A stretch of 64,000 nucleotides of DNA, from contig NC_067206.1 of assembly GCF_026262505.1 (NCBI RefSeq), positions 26,427,896 to 26,491,895 of the forward strand, given 5' to 3'. Position numbers and translations under genes: made by a program. The notes under the pieces are model-generated. The model had not been told where the DNA came from, did not search any database, and saw nothing but the letters and a program-made list of their open reading frames with translations. Positions 19,331 to 29,948 of the stretch are shown piece after piece (within the stretch, counting starts at the first letter, position 1; each line of letters starts with the position of its first letter). The DNA comes from Trichomonas vaginalis G3 (Eukaryota > Parabasalia > Trichomonadida > Trichomonadidae).

Positions 19331-21280
19331 CTCCTAACTGCCTCCAAACAGCTGTTTTGCTATGACCTCAATCACTTTTATTTATTATTTTAAATATTAT
19401 TTAATTTTATTATTTGAATAGGCCAACTTATATTTGAGAAGCTCAATTTGAGACCACTTAATACATTGAAATATCATAAATATTGAAATATTAAAAAGTG
19501 TATTTCAAAATATTGAAATTATAAAAATTTATAATACTGAAATTGAGACAAATTAATAAATTCAATGTGTTTTTTTTTTGAAATAACTCTCAAATATTAT
19601 TTTTTTGTTTATTTAATGATGAATAAATATGATTGCTTTAGTCAATCATAAAAACTAATTTAAGTTTAAAATAATGAAAGGATAATTTGATCGTTTTTTA
19701 AAATACAATTATTTTTGATGATTTGCAAGAATCTTTGAAAAGAATATAATATAGGTTCTATTTTTGTAAAATTTATCCAAATCATGTATTACATAAATTA
19801 CGATTAAAACGATGAAAGAACCAAAAAGTGTGTTTTGTGTTTTGTTGTTGCGTGTTGGATGCGGGATCCTGTTATTTCCGAAATCGACAAAAAATTTGGA
19901 AATTTAATTTCCGAAATCGAAATTATATTAATGTTTTTAATATTCTTATATCAAAAGGATTAAAGTTCATTAAGAGAAAAACAATTCTTCTTCTTCAATC
20001 TATTGGCGCATTTATTTCTACACGCCAATAAGGAAGGGAAAATTATAAGACACCATGGTGTCTTCAAAACGCTAATTTTTGATATTTTTAACAACCCTAC
20101 TGAGGATTTTGGAAAAAAGTTTTTACATGAACATGTGTATATTATATGAAGTATATTGATAAGGTAAAAATCAAATTTTATTGCATATTCATCGAGAAAA
20201 TAAACTAACGAATCCCTCAAAATTGAGAGGGTAATCCTCCTCTCAAATAAACGTACATACGGGTGCACCCTTAACCTCTTATTCCAATCTTAGTTTTATT
20301 CACTAACTTAAAAATATCCGAATCTTAATAATTATCATGAATGATTTCATTCCATTTTGCCTTTTTTAAAAAAAAAATTGAAATTCTATTTCATTAAAAC
20401 GCCATTTTTAAGCAAATTAACATCAACTACTCAACTATTAAATAGCAAACATTATTTTATTGTATTGAAATCAGATCTAAATGATTTTCAATTTTTCCAA
20501 ATTCAGTTTCAAAATCGGTAAAATTGTTAAGATCTTATACAATATGCATAAGATACTATTTTCCATATCTTTTTTAAATACTTTTTTGTAATATTTGGAA
20601 GTGACCAAAATGTGCTTATGTAAACGTTTGGCTATAGAAATTAGAGTCAATATCAGTTTTATAGAACAAATTAATATGTTTTGTATTGCTTTTCGATGTA
20701 TTGCAATTCAATTACAGCCAAATCAGCTCTATTTCATTAAACTCATAGCTCAGAACATTTCGTGTAATCATGTATGCTATATCTTACTAAATAAACATCT
20801 AACATTTGACTTTATGGATAAATGATATTTTTTTCCGTTACTTGATTATAGGCTGATAAAACCACAATCATATTAAACTTCCTCCGAAATAATTAATAAA
20901 GAAAAGTTTTTTAATTTCTAAAACTCATTATGAAGTATCATATTTAATCGATTTTTTTATTTTCATTTGTTATATCTATATATCAATAGTCTATCATTCC
21001 TTCATAAATTATCAGCAAAGAAATTTCTCAAATACCATCTCTGTGAGGAGATACAATGAAATGAAAAATCATTTTGTGACATCAAAATCTAAAATTCTAT
21101 TCTTTCTAATACATATAACTAATATCTTTAGATATAGTACATTATATATATAGTTTCAAAAATCTTATATGTTTATTGGTTATTGAGATAGAAGCGCTTT
21201 AATTATCTCAATTTTGAGAAAAAATGTAAAATTCAGAAAATCATAGGGTAAATATTTTATTTAACAAAAATAAATAGATT
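19331..21280. other. AT-rich intergenic stretch without a credible gene
   Basis: About 1.95 kb between the minisatellite and the MVD gene. It is rich in A/T runs and short direct repeats (for example two copies of TTTCCGAAATCGA near 19875 and 19910). Three short frames exist (19828, 19960 and 20595) but they have low-complexity hydrophobic composition, or a TTG start, and no family signature. It could hold remnants of older insertions. Confidence 0.6.
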
Positions 21281-22306
21281 TTATTCATTATAAGTACATG
21301 TTATGCCTTCACATGGAGTAGCACGAGTGATACTAGATTCTTCAATGCCTATTTCATGTAATTTGTCAAGAACAGCTTTTTCATGCTCCTTTGTTGTAAA
21401 AACAAATGGATTTGGCCCTGCATCGAAAGAATATGCAGCAATATTTATCTTATGATCATCGTTAAGTTGATGAATTGCAGAAACAACCTTAAATGATTCG
21501 TCATTTAAGTATTTGATAGGAGGAAATGTAGCTAAACAGTTTGCATGAAGTTCGTTTGATTCTCTCATTATGATTTCTGCAAGAGAAGCAAAATCTTTTT
21601 CATTTATAAACTTTTTAGCGTCAGAAATACGTTTTGGAACGACTTCTTGAGCCCTCCAGTGTATCCAAGGTACTGTTTCAACAGTACTTTGCATTCCTTT
21701 GGTAGAAAGAACGTCTTTCTTTTTAGATGAAACAATAACTGAAAAAACAACGAAATCTTCCCATTGGTGTTGATCAGCAATCTGTTTGGCAACGGATTCT
21801 GATGGAGTTCCGGGTACCCATTCAACAAATCCACCATGAATTGATCTGCAGCCACTTCCTGATACTTTTCTGGCCAGAGCTGTAAGATCAACTCCCTTTT
21901 GCATCCAGTATGTAATTGGATTGTTTGTTTTGCCTACTAAAGAAGCTAATGCACCAACAAAAGCAGCAGCTCCTGCAGCTGATGATGCAAGGCCTGCAGC
22001 TGTTGGGAATGAGTTTACTGATGTAATATTGAAGTGTAATTTTCCGTTATCATTGAAAAAGTCGATGGCTGTTTTTAATCTTGAAGTAATTTCAGCTTCT
22101 TTGTTATTTAAATAGAAATGATCAACATCATCTGATGAATATTCAGCTTTTGTTGTAGTTACTCCAAAATTTAATGTTACTGAGAGGGAGCCATGAATTG
22201 GAGTGATTTCTGGAATGTTTTCTTTGCCCCAATATTTAACTAATGCAATATTTGGATGAGAAGTGCAAACCGCATGACTTGTGTGAGTTGGATTTGAAGT
22301 ACTCAT
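21281..22306 (-). CDS. MVD: Diphosphomevalonate decarboxylase
   Basis: A 341-residue GHMP-kinase-family enzyme that converts mevalonate 5-diphosphate to isopentenyl diphosphate with ATP, the last step of the mevalonate pathway in the cytosol. The family signature NIALVKYWGK is at residues 19 to 28. The Ser/Gly-rich ATP-binding stretch SFPTAAGLASSAAGAAAF is at 99 to 116, followed by ARKVSGSGCRSIHGGFVEW. The C-terminal SFDAGPNPFVF holds the conserved Asp. The length is normal for the family and the frame is intact. The start is the ATG at 22306; an in-frame TTG lies three codons upstream and is not preferred. An Inr-like TCACT lies about 55 bases upstream, far for a trichomonad gene, so a nearer start site is possible. 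Confidence 0.93.
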   Translation of the reverse strand: MSTSNPTHTSHAVCTSHPNIALVKYWGKENIPEITPIHGSLSVTLNFGVTTTKAEYSSDDVDHFYLNNKEAEITSRLKTAIDFFNDNGKLHFNITSVNSFPTAAGLASSAAGAAAFVGALASLVGKTNNPITYWMQKGVDLTALARKVSGSGCRSIHGGFVEWVPGTPSESVAKQIADQHQWEDFVVFSVIVSSKKKDVLSTKGMQSTVETVPWIHWRAQEVVPKRISDAKKFINEKDFASLAEIIMRESNELHANCLATFPPIKYLNDESFKVVSAIHQLNDDHKINIAAYSFDAGPNPFVFTTKEHEKAVLDKLHEIGIEESSITRATPCEGITCTYNE

Positions 22307-22947
22307 TGATTTCAAAAAGTTTAGAAATAAAAAAAATATCTTCTAAAAAATAGTAAAAAGTGACCAGTCTGCACCGATCTTAACAAACTATTGGTACAGA
22401 TCAGCGTACATCTATCGTCAAATTCAGAGAAATCGCGCAGACGAGCTTATCGCCCAGATTGAAAAAAAATATTAACAAAAAAGTTAAAGCATGCCAAATT
22501 AGTATTGAATACTTTCATTTTCTATCAAATGAAGCAAGAATCAGAAAGGGGATTTAAAAAACAACATAAGATATCTTATCATTCAAAATTGTTCCCATTT
22601 TACGCTGCATGTAAAGCATACCAATAGTGTGTTTGGACTTATAGAATGAATTCTGCTTGATTTAGAGATATATGAGAAATTTTTCATAAATTAATATAAA
22701 TTCAAATAGCATTTCTTGATATTTGATGTTTGATATGATGGAAATTCAAATAGTATTATTTCTGGGATAATAGTAGTATGTTAGTTCTATTTATGTAGTT
22801 TAAATACTTCAAATTCAAAAATTATATTTCGATTCTCATATTTAGATAAATTTCAAATCACAAATTGCATACCGTTTAGTTTTCCAAAAAAGATTAATGT
22901 TTGAATATCGAAAAGTCAAGATATATAAAATTTTAATATATAGGATT
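22307..22947. other. Intergenic region upstream of MVD, with a GC-richer patch
   Basis: About 640 bases. Bases 22360 to 22470 are markedly less AT-rich than the rest and include AGTCTGCACCGATCTT and GAAATCGCGCAGACGAGC. I found no tRNA or snRNA signature and no long frame in it. It may be promoter DNA of the MVD gene or an unrecognised RNA gene. Confidence 0.4.
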
Positions 22948-23631
22948 TTAATTATTCTGTTCCTGTGAAGCTTTAGCGTATATTTCTTTCAGTAGGCGTA
23001 AGAATTGAGCTAATTTAGCAGAATGCGCTTGTGAATTTTGAATTCTTTTTGTATTTTCTTCTTCGGTTTCTGGATACATTTTACTTTCTTCTAAGCTACT
23101 AATAAGATTGGATGCGCGTTCTTCAAGATCAATAAGCTTGAAAATTGGAACATTATATTGACCATTATTAACTGCTTCTTGGCTAAGCTTAACAAGATCT
23201 CCTTGGAAAGATGTAATGATTTCAGGAAGTATATTCCCGGCATCTCCTTTTGGTTCTTTATTTTGGTTTGAATTTAGTTGTTGTATAAGAATTTGCTGTG
23301 CATTAAGAAGTTGTTCTTCAACATCTGCTATTTCTGCATCGATATCTTTAATTTTATTTTCTGTTTCATCGAGTTCTGGCATTGTCTGTGCGAAATCATT
23401 AATTAAAACCTTTTGCGCTTCGAGAATTGTTTTGTAGTCATTGTTTTTGGCTTCAACTTCAATATAGTTATCTTTTGCAACTGTTGCAAGCATCAAACGA
23501 GAATCTCCATCCATAATATCACTTTTGTCACTTTTCGTCGGTTTTAAATTTATTATCATTTCTGCAAGCTCTTTTGACATGTAAAGTGTCAAATGGAAAA
23601 TTGAATCATCATCAAACAAAATCTTTTGCAT
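22948..23631 (-). CDS. Coiled-coil protein of unknown function, 227 aa
   Basis: The ATG at 23631 is taken as the start because the codons upstream of it come from an AT-rich flank with a TTG start. The product begins MQKILFDDDSIFHLTLYMSK. Residues 85 to 130 form a helix with heptad spacing (ENKIKDIDAEIADVEEQLLN), and the C-terminus is also helical. No transmembrane segment or catalytic motif is seen. Size and coiled-coil layout would suit a subunit of a complex, such as a Mediator-like or tethering factor, but I cannot assign it. It is in tandem with MVD on the minus strand, 640 bases away. Confidence 0.7.
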   Translation of the reverse strand: MQKILFDDDSIFHLTLYMSKELAEMIINLKPTKSDKSDIMDGDSRLMLATVAKDNYIEVEAKNNDYKTILEAQKVLINDFAQTMPELDETENKIKDIDAEIADVEEQLLNAQQILIQQLNSNQNKEPKGDAGNILPEIITSFQGDLVKLSQEAVNNGQYNVPIFKLIDLEERASNLISSLEESKMYPETEEENTKRIQNSQAHSAKLAQFLRLLKEIYAKASQEQNN

Positions 23632-23971
23632 ATAATATTGCACTTTATAATAAAAAACATTTCGATTTGTTTTAGATCGATTGCTAAGCCAAGTACTATT
23701 ATACGCTCTTGTATGGTATTGATACAATGATTTCCATCTTTCAGCATATTATTCCTGCATTGTTTTTATCTATATGATCGTCACAACTGGGAATCAAATA
23801 CTTGAAGAAGAGAAGAATCAGAATCATTTACTGTATCGCTGTTTTAACAATATTACGTATTTAGAGATTAGAAAAAAAATCAATAAAACGCTTTTAAACA
23901 TGTATGTTACTTAAAACATAAAAGTTTATTACACTCTAAAAATAAAATTCTAATTCGTGAAAAGCTTATTT
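23632..23971. other. Short AT-rich intergenic region
   Basis: About 340 bases between the coiled-coil gene and the ankyrin pseudogene. The part next to the coiled-coil gene contains its presumed promoter. Nothing else is seen. Confidence 0.5.
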
Positions 23972-24735
23972 TCAAAAAATTTCGCAACAACCTAGTTTTC
24001 TAGGGGAATGTTCTACTTTTGAATCTTGTGAAGCCAGAAGTTTGGTTATTTTGACCATTTTTCTTTCTTTTGCATATTGAAGAGCAGTTTTTCCATCATT
24101 ATCTTTTTCATTGATATTTTTACCGTGTGATTTAAGAAGTTTGATTATATCTTCACTTTCAGACTCTGCTGCATAATGAAGAGCGGTTTCTCCATGATTA
24201 TTTTTTTCATTGATATCTGCACTATGTGAAATTAGAAGCTCCGCTATTTTTATATTGTTATTACGTGCTGCATTATGAAGAGTGGTTTCTCCACGATTAT
24301 TTTTTTCATTGACATTTGCACCATGTTTTAGAATAAATTCTCCCGTTTTTTTTTCAGTATTCTCTTTAATTGCAAAACAGATAAGAGCAGTGGATCCATA
24401 TCCATTTTTCTCATCTATATTTACGCCAAGTGAGAGAAGAAATTCGACCGTTTCTATACTATTACAAAATGCTGCACAATGAAAAACAGTATCTCCTATA
24501 TCATTTTCTTCATTGATATTTGCACCATGTGAAAGAAGAAATTGGACCATTTCTTTGCTATTGATGTTTACTGCTTTATCAAGGGCTGTATTTCCATTCC
24601 TATTTTTTTTCTTTGATATTTGCACCAACAGATAAGATATATTTGCAAAGGAGTGGAATATTAAATTCTATTGAATTCCCAAAGCATTTATCAATATCAT
24701 AAGATTGATCGGAATAAACTAAAAATGATTCGATA
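23972..24735 (-). pseudogene. Truncated, frameshifted DUF3447/ankyrin gene copy
   Basis: The open part (23972 to 24628) encodes six ankyrin repeats of the KNNRGETTLHNAARNNN type. Reading further upstream, homology to the neighbouring 485-residue protein continues in another frame: ESFLVYSDQSYDIDKCF corresponds to QAFLVYLDHTKDINQCF there. The two frames meet at a run of A at about 24607 to 24614, where one extra A would explain the shift. Homology stops near 24735, about 30 bases past the neighbour's stop codon, so the first 280 or so residues are absent. It is best read as a partial tandem duplication that decayed, or less likely as a sequencing error in a shorter gene. Confidence 0.75.
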
Positions 24736-24767
24736 TTAATAATGAGAGTTTTATTTCTAGTATGAAT

Positions 24768-26225
24768 TCATGAGTATCTTTTTATTTTTGTGTTTGACTG
24801 ATTAAAAGGTCTAGCTCCATATGATATCAGAAGATCAGCATTATCTTTTTTATAAAAATCCAAAGCAATATTGAGAGCTGTTTTAGAATATTTATCCTTT
24901 GCATAAAGATCTGCACCGTGTAAAATCAAGTATTTCAGCATTTCTTTATCAGAAAATTGGGCTGCGTAGTGAAGAGGAGTTTTTCCTTCTTTATCTTTTG
25001 CATTAATTTTTGCGCCGTATTTAATTAGTAACTTTACTACTTCCAAATTGTGAGAGATTGCAAAATGAATATATGTCTTATCATTTGCAAATTTCCTGTT
25101 AATATCAGCCCCATGTGAAATAAGAAATTCCATATCTACTAAATTATCATTTTTCAAAGCATAGAAAAGAGGAGTTTCTCTAGATCTATTTAGAGGATCA
25201 ACATTAGCTCCGTGAGAAATAAGTAATTCTGCAATTTCATGAGAATTATTTTCCAGTGCAATATGAAGAGCAGTTTGACCTTCTTTATTTTTAAAATTAA
25301 CATTCGCGCCATGATCTATTAAATATTCGAAAAGTGCTGGTATTTTTAACCATTTCATGTTAACAAAACATTGATTGATATCTTTTGTGTGATCCAAGTA
25401 AACCAAAAATGCTTGAATATTATGATATTTAATACAATCCTGTGAATCAATTTCTAAGTTATGTTCATTCATTAAATAAGTAACGAAATCAATATTATGA
25501 GAAATTATTGCATATTCCATACAAGCTTTATCTGGTGTTTTGTTTTTCAAACATTCACTCATGATGTCTGGATTTCCACTTAAAAATGAAAGTTGAAGAC
25601 ATTTTTCAGTAATCTTTGAATTATACTTTGATCTTAAAAATTTAAAGCAGTTAACTGATCCATGATAGCAGCATAACTCAAGAAATGAATATCCAGAATC
25701 ATTAGTAGGATAAAATTCATTTGAAAATTGGAAATTTTCATCAAATCCTTTAATTTCTGTAAATGGTATGAATGATTCTTTGTCATCATCCATAAGAGCC
25801 CTATAAATTGTGTTTTCTTCATGAACATTCAATGAATAATTATTGTTTGAAAATTGTTTAAAGCGATTTAGATCTGATTGATTAAAAATGATCCCATAAT
25901 CTTTGTAAACGAGCCAATTGAGAATCATTGAATCGAATTTAACAAGTTTTGGATGATATTCATCAATAAATTTTTTTATTAGGGCCCAAAATGAATTTAA
26001 ATACCGTACATGATATTTAGATGCTGTTTCAATTATATGAATGACTTCTAATGGGGAAATCATTTGGGTTTCAATAAGATTATTTTTAATTGAAGAATAA
26101 ATGTCATTTATTTCTTGGTTGTCATAAGTTTTAAGATTATAAATGGGATTCAAACTATCAATATTGCATTTACAGAGATCAATAAGCTCAATGTAGTCAA
26201 TTTGGTCAATCTGATCATCAGACAT
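24768..26225 (-). CDS. DUF3447 and ankyrin-repeat protein, 485 aa
   Basis: A member of the large trichomonad ankyrin family. The first 170 residues are the family's helical N-terminal region (for example IKKFIDEYHPKLVKFDSM). Residues 180 to 290 match DUF3447 (ELCCYHGSVNCFKFLRSKY through FLVYLDHTKDINQCF). From about 295 to 475 there are five or six ankyrin repeats with the TALHIALENNSHEIAELLI consensus. Ankyrin repeats bind proteins; no partner is known. The frame is intact. An Inr-like TCATT lies 11 bases before the ATG, supporting transcription. The partial copy downstream is its nearest relative in the window. Confidence 0.9.
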   Translation of the reverse strand: MSDDQIDQIDYIELIDLCKCNIDSLNPIYNLKTYDNQEINDIYSSIKNNLIETQMISPLEVIHIIETASKYHVRYLNSFWALIKKFIDEYHPKLVKFDSMILNWLVYKDYGIIFNQSDLNRFKQFSNNNYSLNVHEENTIYRALMDDDKESFIPFTEIKGFDENFQFSNEFYPTNDSGYSFLELCCYHGSVNCFKFLRSKYNSKITEKCLQLSFLSGNPDIMSECLKNKTPDKACMEYAIISHNIDFVTYLMNEHNLEIDSQDCIKYHNIQAFLVYLDHTKDINQCFVNMKWLKIPALFEYLIDHGANVNFKNKEGQTALHIALENNSHEIAELLISHGANVDPLNRSRETPLFYALKNDNLVDMEFLISHGADINRKFANDKTYIHFAISHNLEVVKLLIKYGAKINAKDKEGKTPLHYAAQFSDKEMLKYLILHGADLYAKDKYSKTALNIALDFYKKDNADLLISYGARPFNQSNTKIKRYS

Positions 26226-26606
26226 TTATTAAAAATGATCTCAAATGCTAACTTTCAATATTAGACATACTCAAATATATTCACTGAATCAGCGAAACGT
26301 GATTAAATTTTGAAAATGTATTTTGGGAATATTAATTTCGAGATTTGTAGTCAATGGAAACGCTTCACAGTATAAACTCATATGGGTATTGTAGGAATGT
26401 TATTAACCAAACGATCATTTTGGGTTTATCGGGTTTGAGGATGCTGATATTAGCAACGCTGAAAAGACTCGTATTTAAATGGTGCGCATCCAACATACTT
26501 AATCTTATATTTGACTCTGAACTCATCAAATTGATTTCGCGGTAAAGATATTATTGTAAATTGTAAAAAAAATGTAATGTAATTCATAAAAAAATAAATC
26601 AAATAT
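26226..26606. other. Intergenic region between the ankyrin and HMG-box genes
   Basis: About 380 bases of AT-rich sequence. Nothing beyond the ankyrin gene's promoter and the HMG gene's 3' flank is recognised. Confidence 0.5.
26234..26238 (-). promoter_or_regulatory. Inr-like element of the DUF3447/ankyrin gene
   Basis: Minus strand TCATT, 11 bases before the start codon; it fits the trichomonad Initiator TCA(C/T)(A/T). Confidence 0.55.
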
Positions 26607-26891
26607 TTACTCGTCAGATCCGGATTCCTTATCAGATTCCTTTTCGGATTCTTCCTTCTTGGACTTCTTGGACTTGGACTTCTTGGACTTCTTTTCCTCC
26701 TTTGGGTCATTCTTATGAGCTTCCTTGTCCTTCTCGGCCATTTCCATGTAAGGCTTCTTCTCTTCCTCAGAAAGGTTCTTCCACATTTCGCCTAACTTCT
26801 TAGCAATATCACCGAAAGCGATTCCTGGGTTTTCTTCCTTGACCTGTGGGCGCTTTTCTTGGCAGAAGAAGATATATGGAGACTTAGGCAT
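26607..26891 (-). CDS. HMG-box chromatin protein, 94 aa
   Basis: A single HMG box occupies residues 2 to 63: KSPYIFFCQEKRPQVKEEN, then FGDIAKKLGEMWKNLSEEEK and PYMEMAEKDKEAH. The aromatic and basic positions of the three-helix fold are kept. A Lys/Ser-rich linker and an acidic tail (EESEKESDKESGSDE) follow. This is the layout of small HMGB/NHP6-like proteins that bend DNA non-specifically in the nucleus. The length is usual for the class. An Inr-like TCATT lies 10 bases before the ATG. The upstream 0.5 kb carries several E2F-like sites, which may link expression to DNA synthesis. Confidence 0.92.
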   Translation of the reverse strand: MPKSPYIFFCQEKRPQVKEENPGIAFGDIAKKLGEMWKNLSEEEKKPYMEMAEKDKEAHKNDPKEEKKSKKSKSKKSKKEESEKESDKESGSDE

Positions 26892-26898
26892 TAGTCTA

Positions 26899-26903
26899 AA
26901 TGA
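26899..26903 (-). promoter_or_regulatory. Inr-like element of the HMG-box gene
   Basis: Minus strand TCATT with its A ten bases before the ATG, the spacing usual for trichomonad genes. Confidence 0.6.
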
Positions 26904-27022
26904 AGTTAACTTCCCTTCCTTTCAAATTAATATCGTCGGTGATGAATGAAATTTGTGAAGAATTTTCGGTTTTCCATTCAATTTTTTACGATAGGATGTT
27001 ATCGAGGAAGTAATATATTCAA

Positions 27023-27368
27023 TTTTGGCGCCAAAAATTTTCATTCAGAACAATTATATTATATGAATGTTTATCTTATGTTTTAGCGTGATTTTTCTGT
27101 TTAAAGTGAATTATCGCCTCCTTTTAAATTTTTTGACGGCTCAATTAGCAAAAAGGAAAAATATTTACTTAAAAATGATTAAACAACAGTTTCCTCTTTA
27201 AATTGCCGAAATTATTATTCAATTTCTTTGGATAATAATTTTGGCGGGATCTTCATCATATTTATTTTTCGAAAATAGTTCAACAAAATGATACTTAATA
27301 ACATGTTGATTATTATCCCGTTGAAAAATTGGCTTTAAATATTTGGCGGGATTTTTGATTTGCGCGCC
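27023..27368. promoter_or_regulatory. Cluster of E2F-like sites between divergent genes
   Basis: Four matches to the E2F/DP consensus TTT(G/C)GCGC or TTTGGCGGGA lie in 350 bases of otherwise very AT-rich DNA: TTTTGGCGCCAAAA (27023), TTTTGGCGGGAT (27239), TTTGGCGGGATTTT (27342) and TTTGCGCGCC (27359). The first is a perfect palindrome. The HMG-box gene starts 130 bases to the left. Regulation by an E2F-like factor is inferred. Confidence 0.5.
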
Positions 27369-27910
27369 ATAATTAAAAGATGGGTAACATTATGGCATAG
27401 ATTTTGGATTGAATATGGTCTGAATCAGCAAAAAAACTAAATTTTGCAGACCGTTAAGAGGAAAATATTGATCTGGCTGGATAAATTGGCTATCCATAAA
27501 CTTTATATGTTGAACTTTGATTTTTTCGAATTAACAATACCTTATTGGAATCGGACATCATCGTTTATATTATATGATGATGTTTTTTATTTACAAATGG
27601 AATTATCTGAACTGGTATGATTCAATTTGATTAATTGCCTGCTAGAAAACAACCTTTTCTATCATTCAAAAAAGAATTTTCTCTTTGAAGAGCGTTAAAT
27701 ATGATGTTTTTGTTTTACATGCTTTGCCTGTAGCTATGGGAAAACTAACATAGCTTAATACTTATAGTTGAAATTATTTAACCAATTGTCATGTTCCTGT
27801 TGCCAATTTAATGATTGTTTTGTATTTGTTGATCAATCCCTGATATGTTACACAATCATTCTTAAAAGGTCAAAATAAATGTCAGTTTTTATAAAGGAAC
27901 TTCCTGTTTT

Positions 27911-27915
27911 TCATT
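27911..27915 (+). promoter_or_regulatory. Inr-like element of the ARM-like gene
   Basis: TCATT, with its A 34 bases before the ATG at 27947. Confidence 0.5.
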
Positions 27916-27946
27916 CTCAAACTTCCACTTAATAATAAACAAGCAT

Positions 27947-29224
27947 ATGAGCATAATTGCCCAACATTCTATTAGAAAACAGGAACAATCTGAACTAGAT
28001 GCAATATATCGAAATCTCGATGAAATAGCCGAATTATTAAATTCACAAAATTACAAAGATGTTATCATCCATTGCAATTACATTACTCAAATTATTGATA
28101 ATATAGATGAAGAACAAGATTTTTATCTTTATAATGAAAATGTAATTTTAGATCTTATTTTAACTGCAGTTAATAATGAAGACAAGTATATAGTAAGCGT
28201 CTTACAAGCTATAAGATCATTGTCAACATTATTTAATCTATCATTTCTAATCAAAAACGAAAATATTATTCAGATTTTCCTTGAACTTTTGAATACTGAC
28301 TACAAACAATACATGTATCAAATACTTGCCAATGTATTTGAAAATTCAGAAGGAGAAGATCGCAAGAAAATGAAAGAATTTTTAGTTCCCTACGTTTGCA
28401 GTATTTGTTCGAAAAACCAGCCAACGGACTGCGAACTTTTATCATTAGTTTATACCCTATCACGGACTAAGATTCCTAGCCCAGAAACCTTCTGTAATGT
28501 ATTAATTTTTTTCCTGACTTCACCATTTTCCAGTATTGATAATTTGATAATGTATTCCATATTGTACCAGTTACAGAAAAACTATTTTGATCCTTCGATT
28601 TTGGTTAATGACAATACAATAGCTTTTATCGTCAAATATTTTCAATCAGATGATAAAGAAATCCAATCTGTACTTGAAGTAGTTGAATTTCTTGCAGGAT
28701 ATCATAAGGATTTATTTAATTGTTACTCGGAAATTCTGATTCCTCGGGTTTTTGGATGTTTGGACTCCGAAAATGATGATGTAGTTGAATGTGCGCTGGA
28801 TGCGCTATCGAACATCATAACCGCAAATAAGGAATTAATCGATTATTTTATTCAATCGGGCATTACTGAAAAGATCAGTACTTTAGTCACAAAACACTCG
28901 AGTCTGAAGGTATCTGCCCTCGAACTTTATATAAATCTATTAACCGGGCTTTCTTATGAAGTAAGAGTTGAGTTTGTGAAATCACCTTTATTTCGCATGA
29001 TGTATGAGAATTTTGACAACTTGCAGCTTGAGTTTCGGATTGTTTTTCTGAAACAGAATTATCACATTTTGAATCGCTCGCAAACAACAGGAGATTTCGA
29101 ACTAATCCGAGAAATATTTATGCAGGATGATATATATTCTGTTATAGATGCTCTTCTAACTGACGAAAATGAAAAGATATATCAGATTTCATGTATGATT
29201 GTAGAATTATTGAATAAAGATTAA
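27947..29224 (+). CDS. Armadillo-like helical repeat protein, 425 aa
   Basis: An all-helical protein built of paired amphipathic helices of about 40 residues throughout, for example LDSENDDVVECALDALSNII, a typical ARM/HEAT repeat. The N-terminus (SIRKQEQSELDAIYRN) is charged and recalls an importin-alpha-like start, but no clear importin-beta-binding domain is seen. It is distantly similar in layout to the 486-residue gene at 49020. A scaffold or transport role fits the fold; the true function is unknown. The frame is intact. It is divergent from the HMG-box gene across 1.05 kb that holds E2F-like sites. Confidence 0.75.
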   Translation: MSIIAQHSIRKQEQSELDAIYRNLDEIAELLNSQNYKDVIIHCNYITQIIDNIDEEQDFYLYNENVILDLILTAVNNEDKYIVSVLQAIRSLSTLFNLSFLIKNENIIQIFLELLNTDYKQYMYQILANVFENSEGEDRKKMKEFLVPYVCSICSKNQPTDCELLSLVYTLSRTKIPSPETFCNVLIFFLTSPFSSIDNLIMYSILYQLQKNYFDPSILVNDNTIAFIVKYFQSDDKEIQSVLEVVEFLAGYHKDLFNCYSEILIPRVFGCLDSENDDVVECALDALSNIITANKELIDYFIQSGITEKISTLVTKHSSLKVSALELYINLLTGLSYEVRVEFVKSPLFRMMYENFDNLQLEFRIVFLKQNYHILNRSQTTGDFELIREIFMQDDIYSVIDALLTDENEKIYQISCMIVELLNKD

Positions 29225-29510
29225 GATTTTCCTTTTGACTGCCCTAGTTTTGTATCTTACCAATGAGTTTATCTATTTTATATGCGGTATTAAAGATTAT
29301 CTTCGTAAATTTTGAAAAATTTATCAAAAATTCTAATCCTCTCATGTTAAGCATAAAATTATCACAATGATAGTAGATAATTATGTTTCGGATATCTATA
29401 CTTTAAAGGAAATAGGATTTATATAAAATTAAGATAGAAATTGATAAAGAACTTATGTAATTAATAGAATTAGACTTTATGAAGTAAATTACAATACAGT
29501 ACATATATAG

Positions 29511-29948
29511 TTAATGTTGTCCACGAGGAACAACATCGATAATTCCAGGGATATGATTAGGGCCAACACTCTCAAGCTCTGGTATTGAATGAAGTTGTTT
29601 ATTAGTATATGAAGGTTGTTGGAAGGTAATTATAGGTTGGGGTTGAAGTTGAGGAGGTGGAGGATGATAAGTTTGTTGAGGTTGAAATTGCATCATTGTT
29701 TGTTGATTTGCCATCATTTGTTGATCATACATTAGTTGCTCAGCAAGAAATTTTGCTTTTCTTCCTTTTTTTCGAATTCTTTTTTTCTTGTATTTCATTT
29801 CGTCTGCATCTGATGAATAGTCTCGTACGTAGTCTTCTTTTGAGTCTGGATCGTCAGGTGTCCATTGATCATTCGGATTTCCATCGCTGTACTCTTCCCC
29901 ATCTTGACGCTTAGATCTCGTAGAGGTATAGTTATTGTGCTTGCTCAT
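29511..29948 (-). CDS. Gln/Pro-rich protein with basic patch, 145 aa
   Basis: Residues 1 to 50 are acidic and polar. A strongly basic patch MKYKKKRIRKKGRKAKF at about 51 to 67 would serve as a nuclear localisation or nucleic-acid-binding signal. A Met/Gln-rich stretch and a Pro/Gln-rich tail (HPPPPQLQPQPI) follow. Such composition is frequent in transcription and chromatin factors, but no domain is recognised. The length and intact frame support a real gene; an Inr is not evident before the ATG. Confidence 0.65.
   Translation of the reverse strand: MSKHNNYTSTRSKRQDGEEYSDGNPNDQWTPDDPDSKEDYVRDYSSDADEMKYKKKRIRKKGRKAKFLAEQLMYDQQMMANQQTMMQFQPQQTYHPPPPQLQPQPIITFQQPSYTNKQLHSIPELESVGPNHIPGIIDVVPRGQH

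Noticed and set aside
19828-20825. Frames of 67, 102 and 76 codons in AT-rich DNA
   Set aside because: Low-complexity composition, unsuitable starts and no family signature; no Inr.
22360-22470. Possible structured RNA in a GC-richer patch before MVD
   Set aside because: No tRNA box A/B pair, no U6-, U2- or RNase P-like motif could be seen; left only as an intergenic note.
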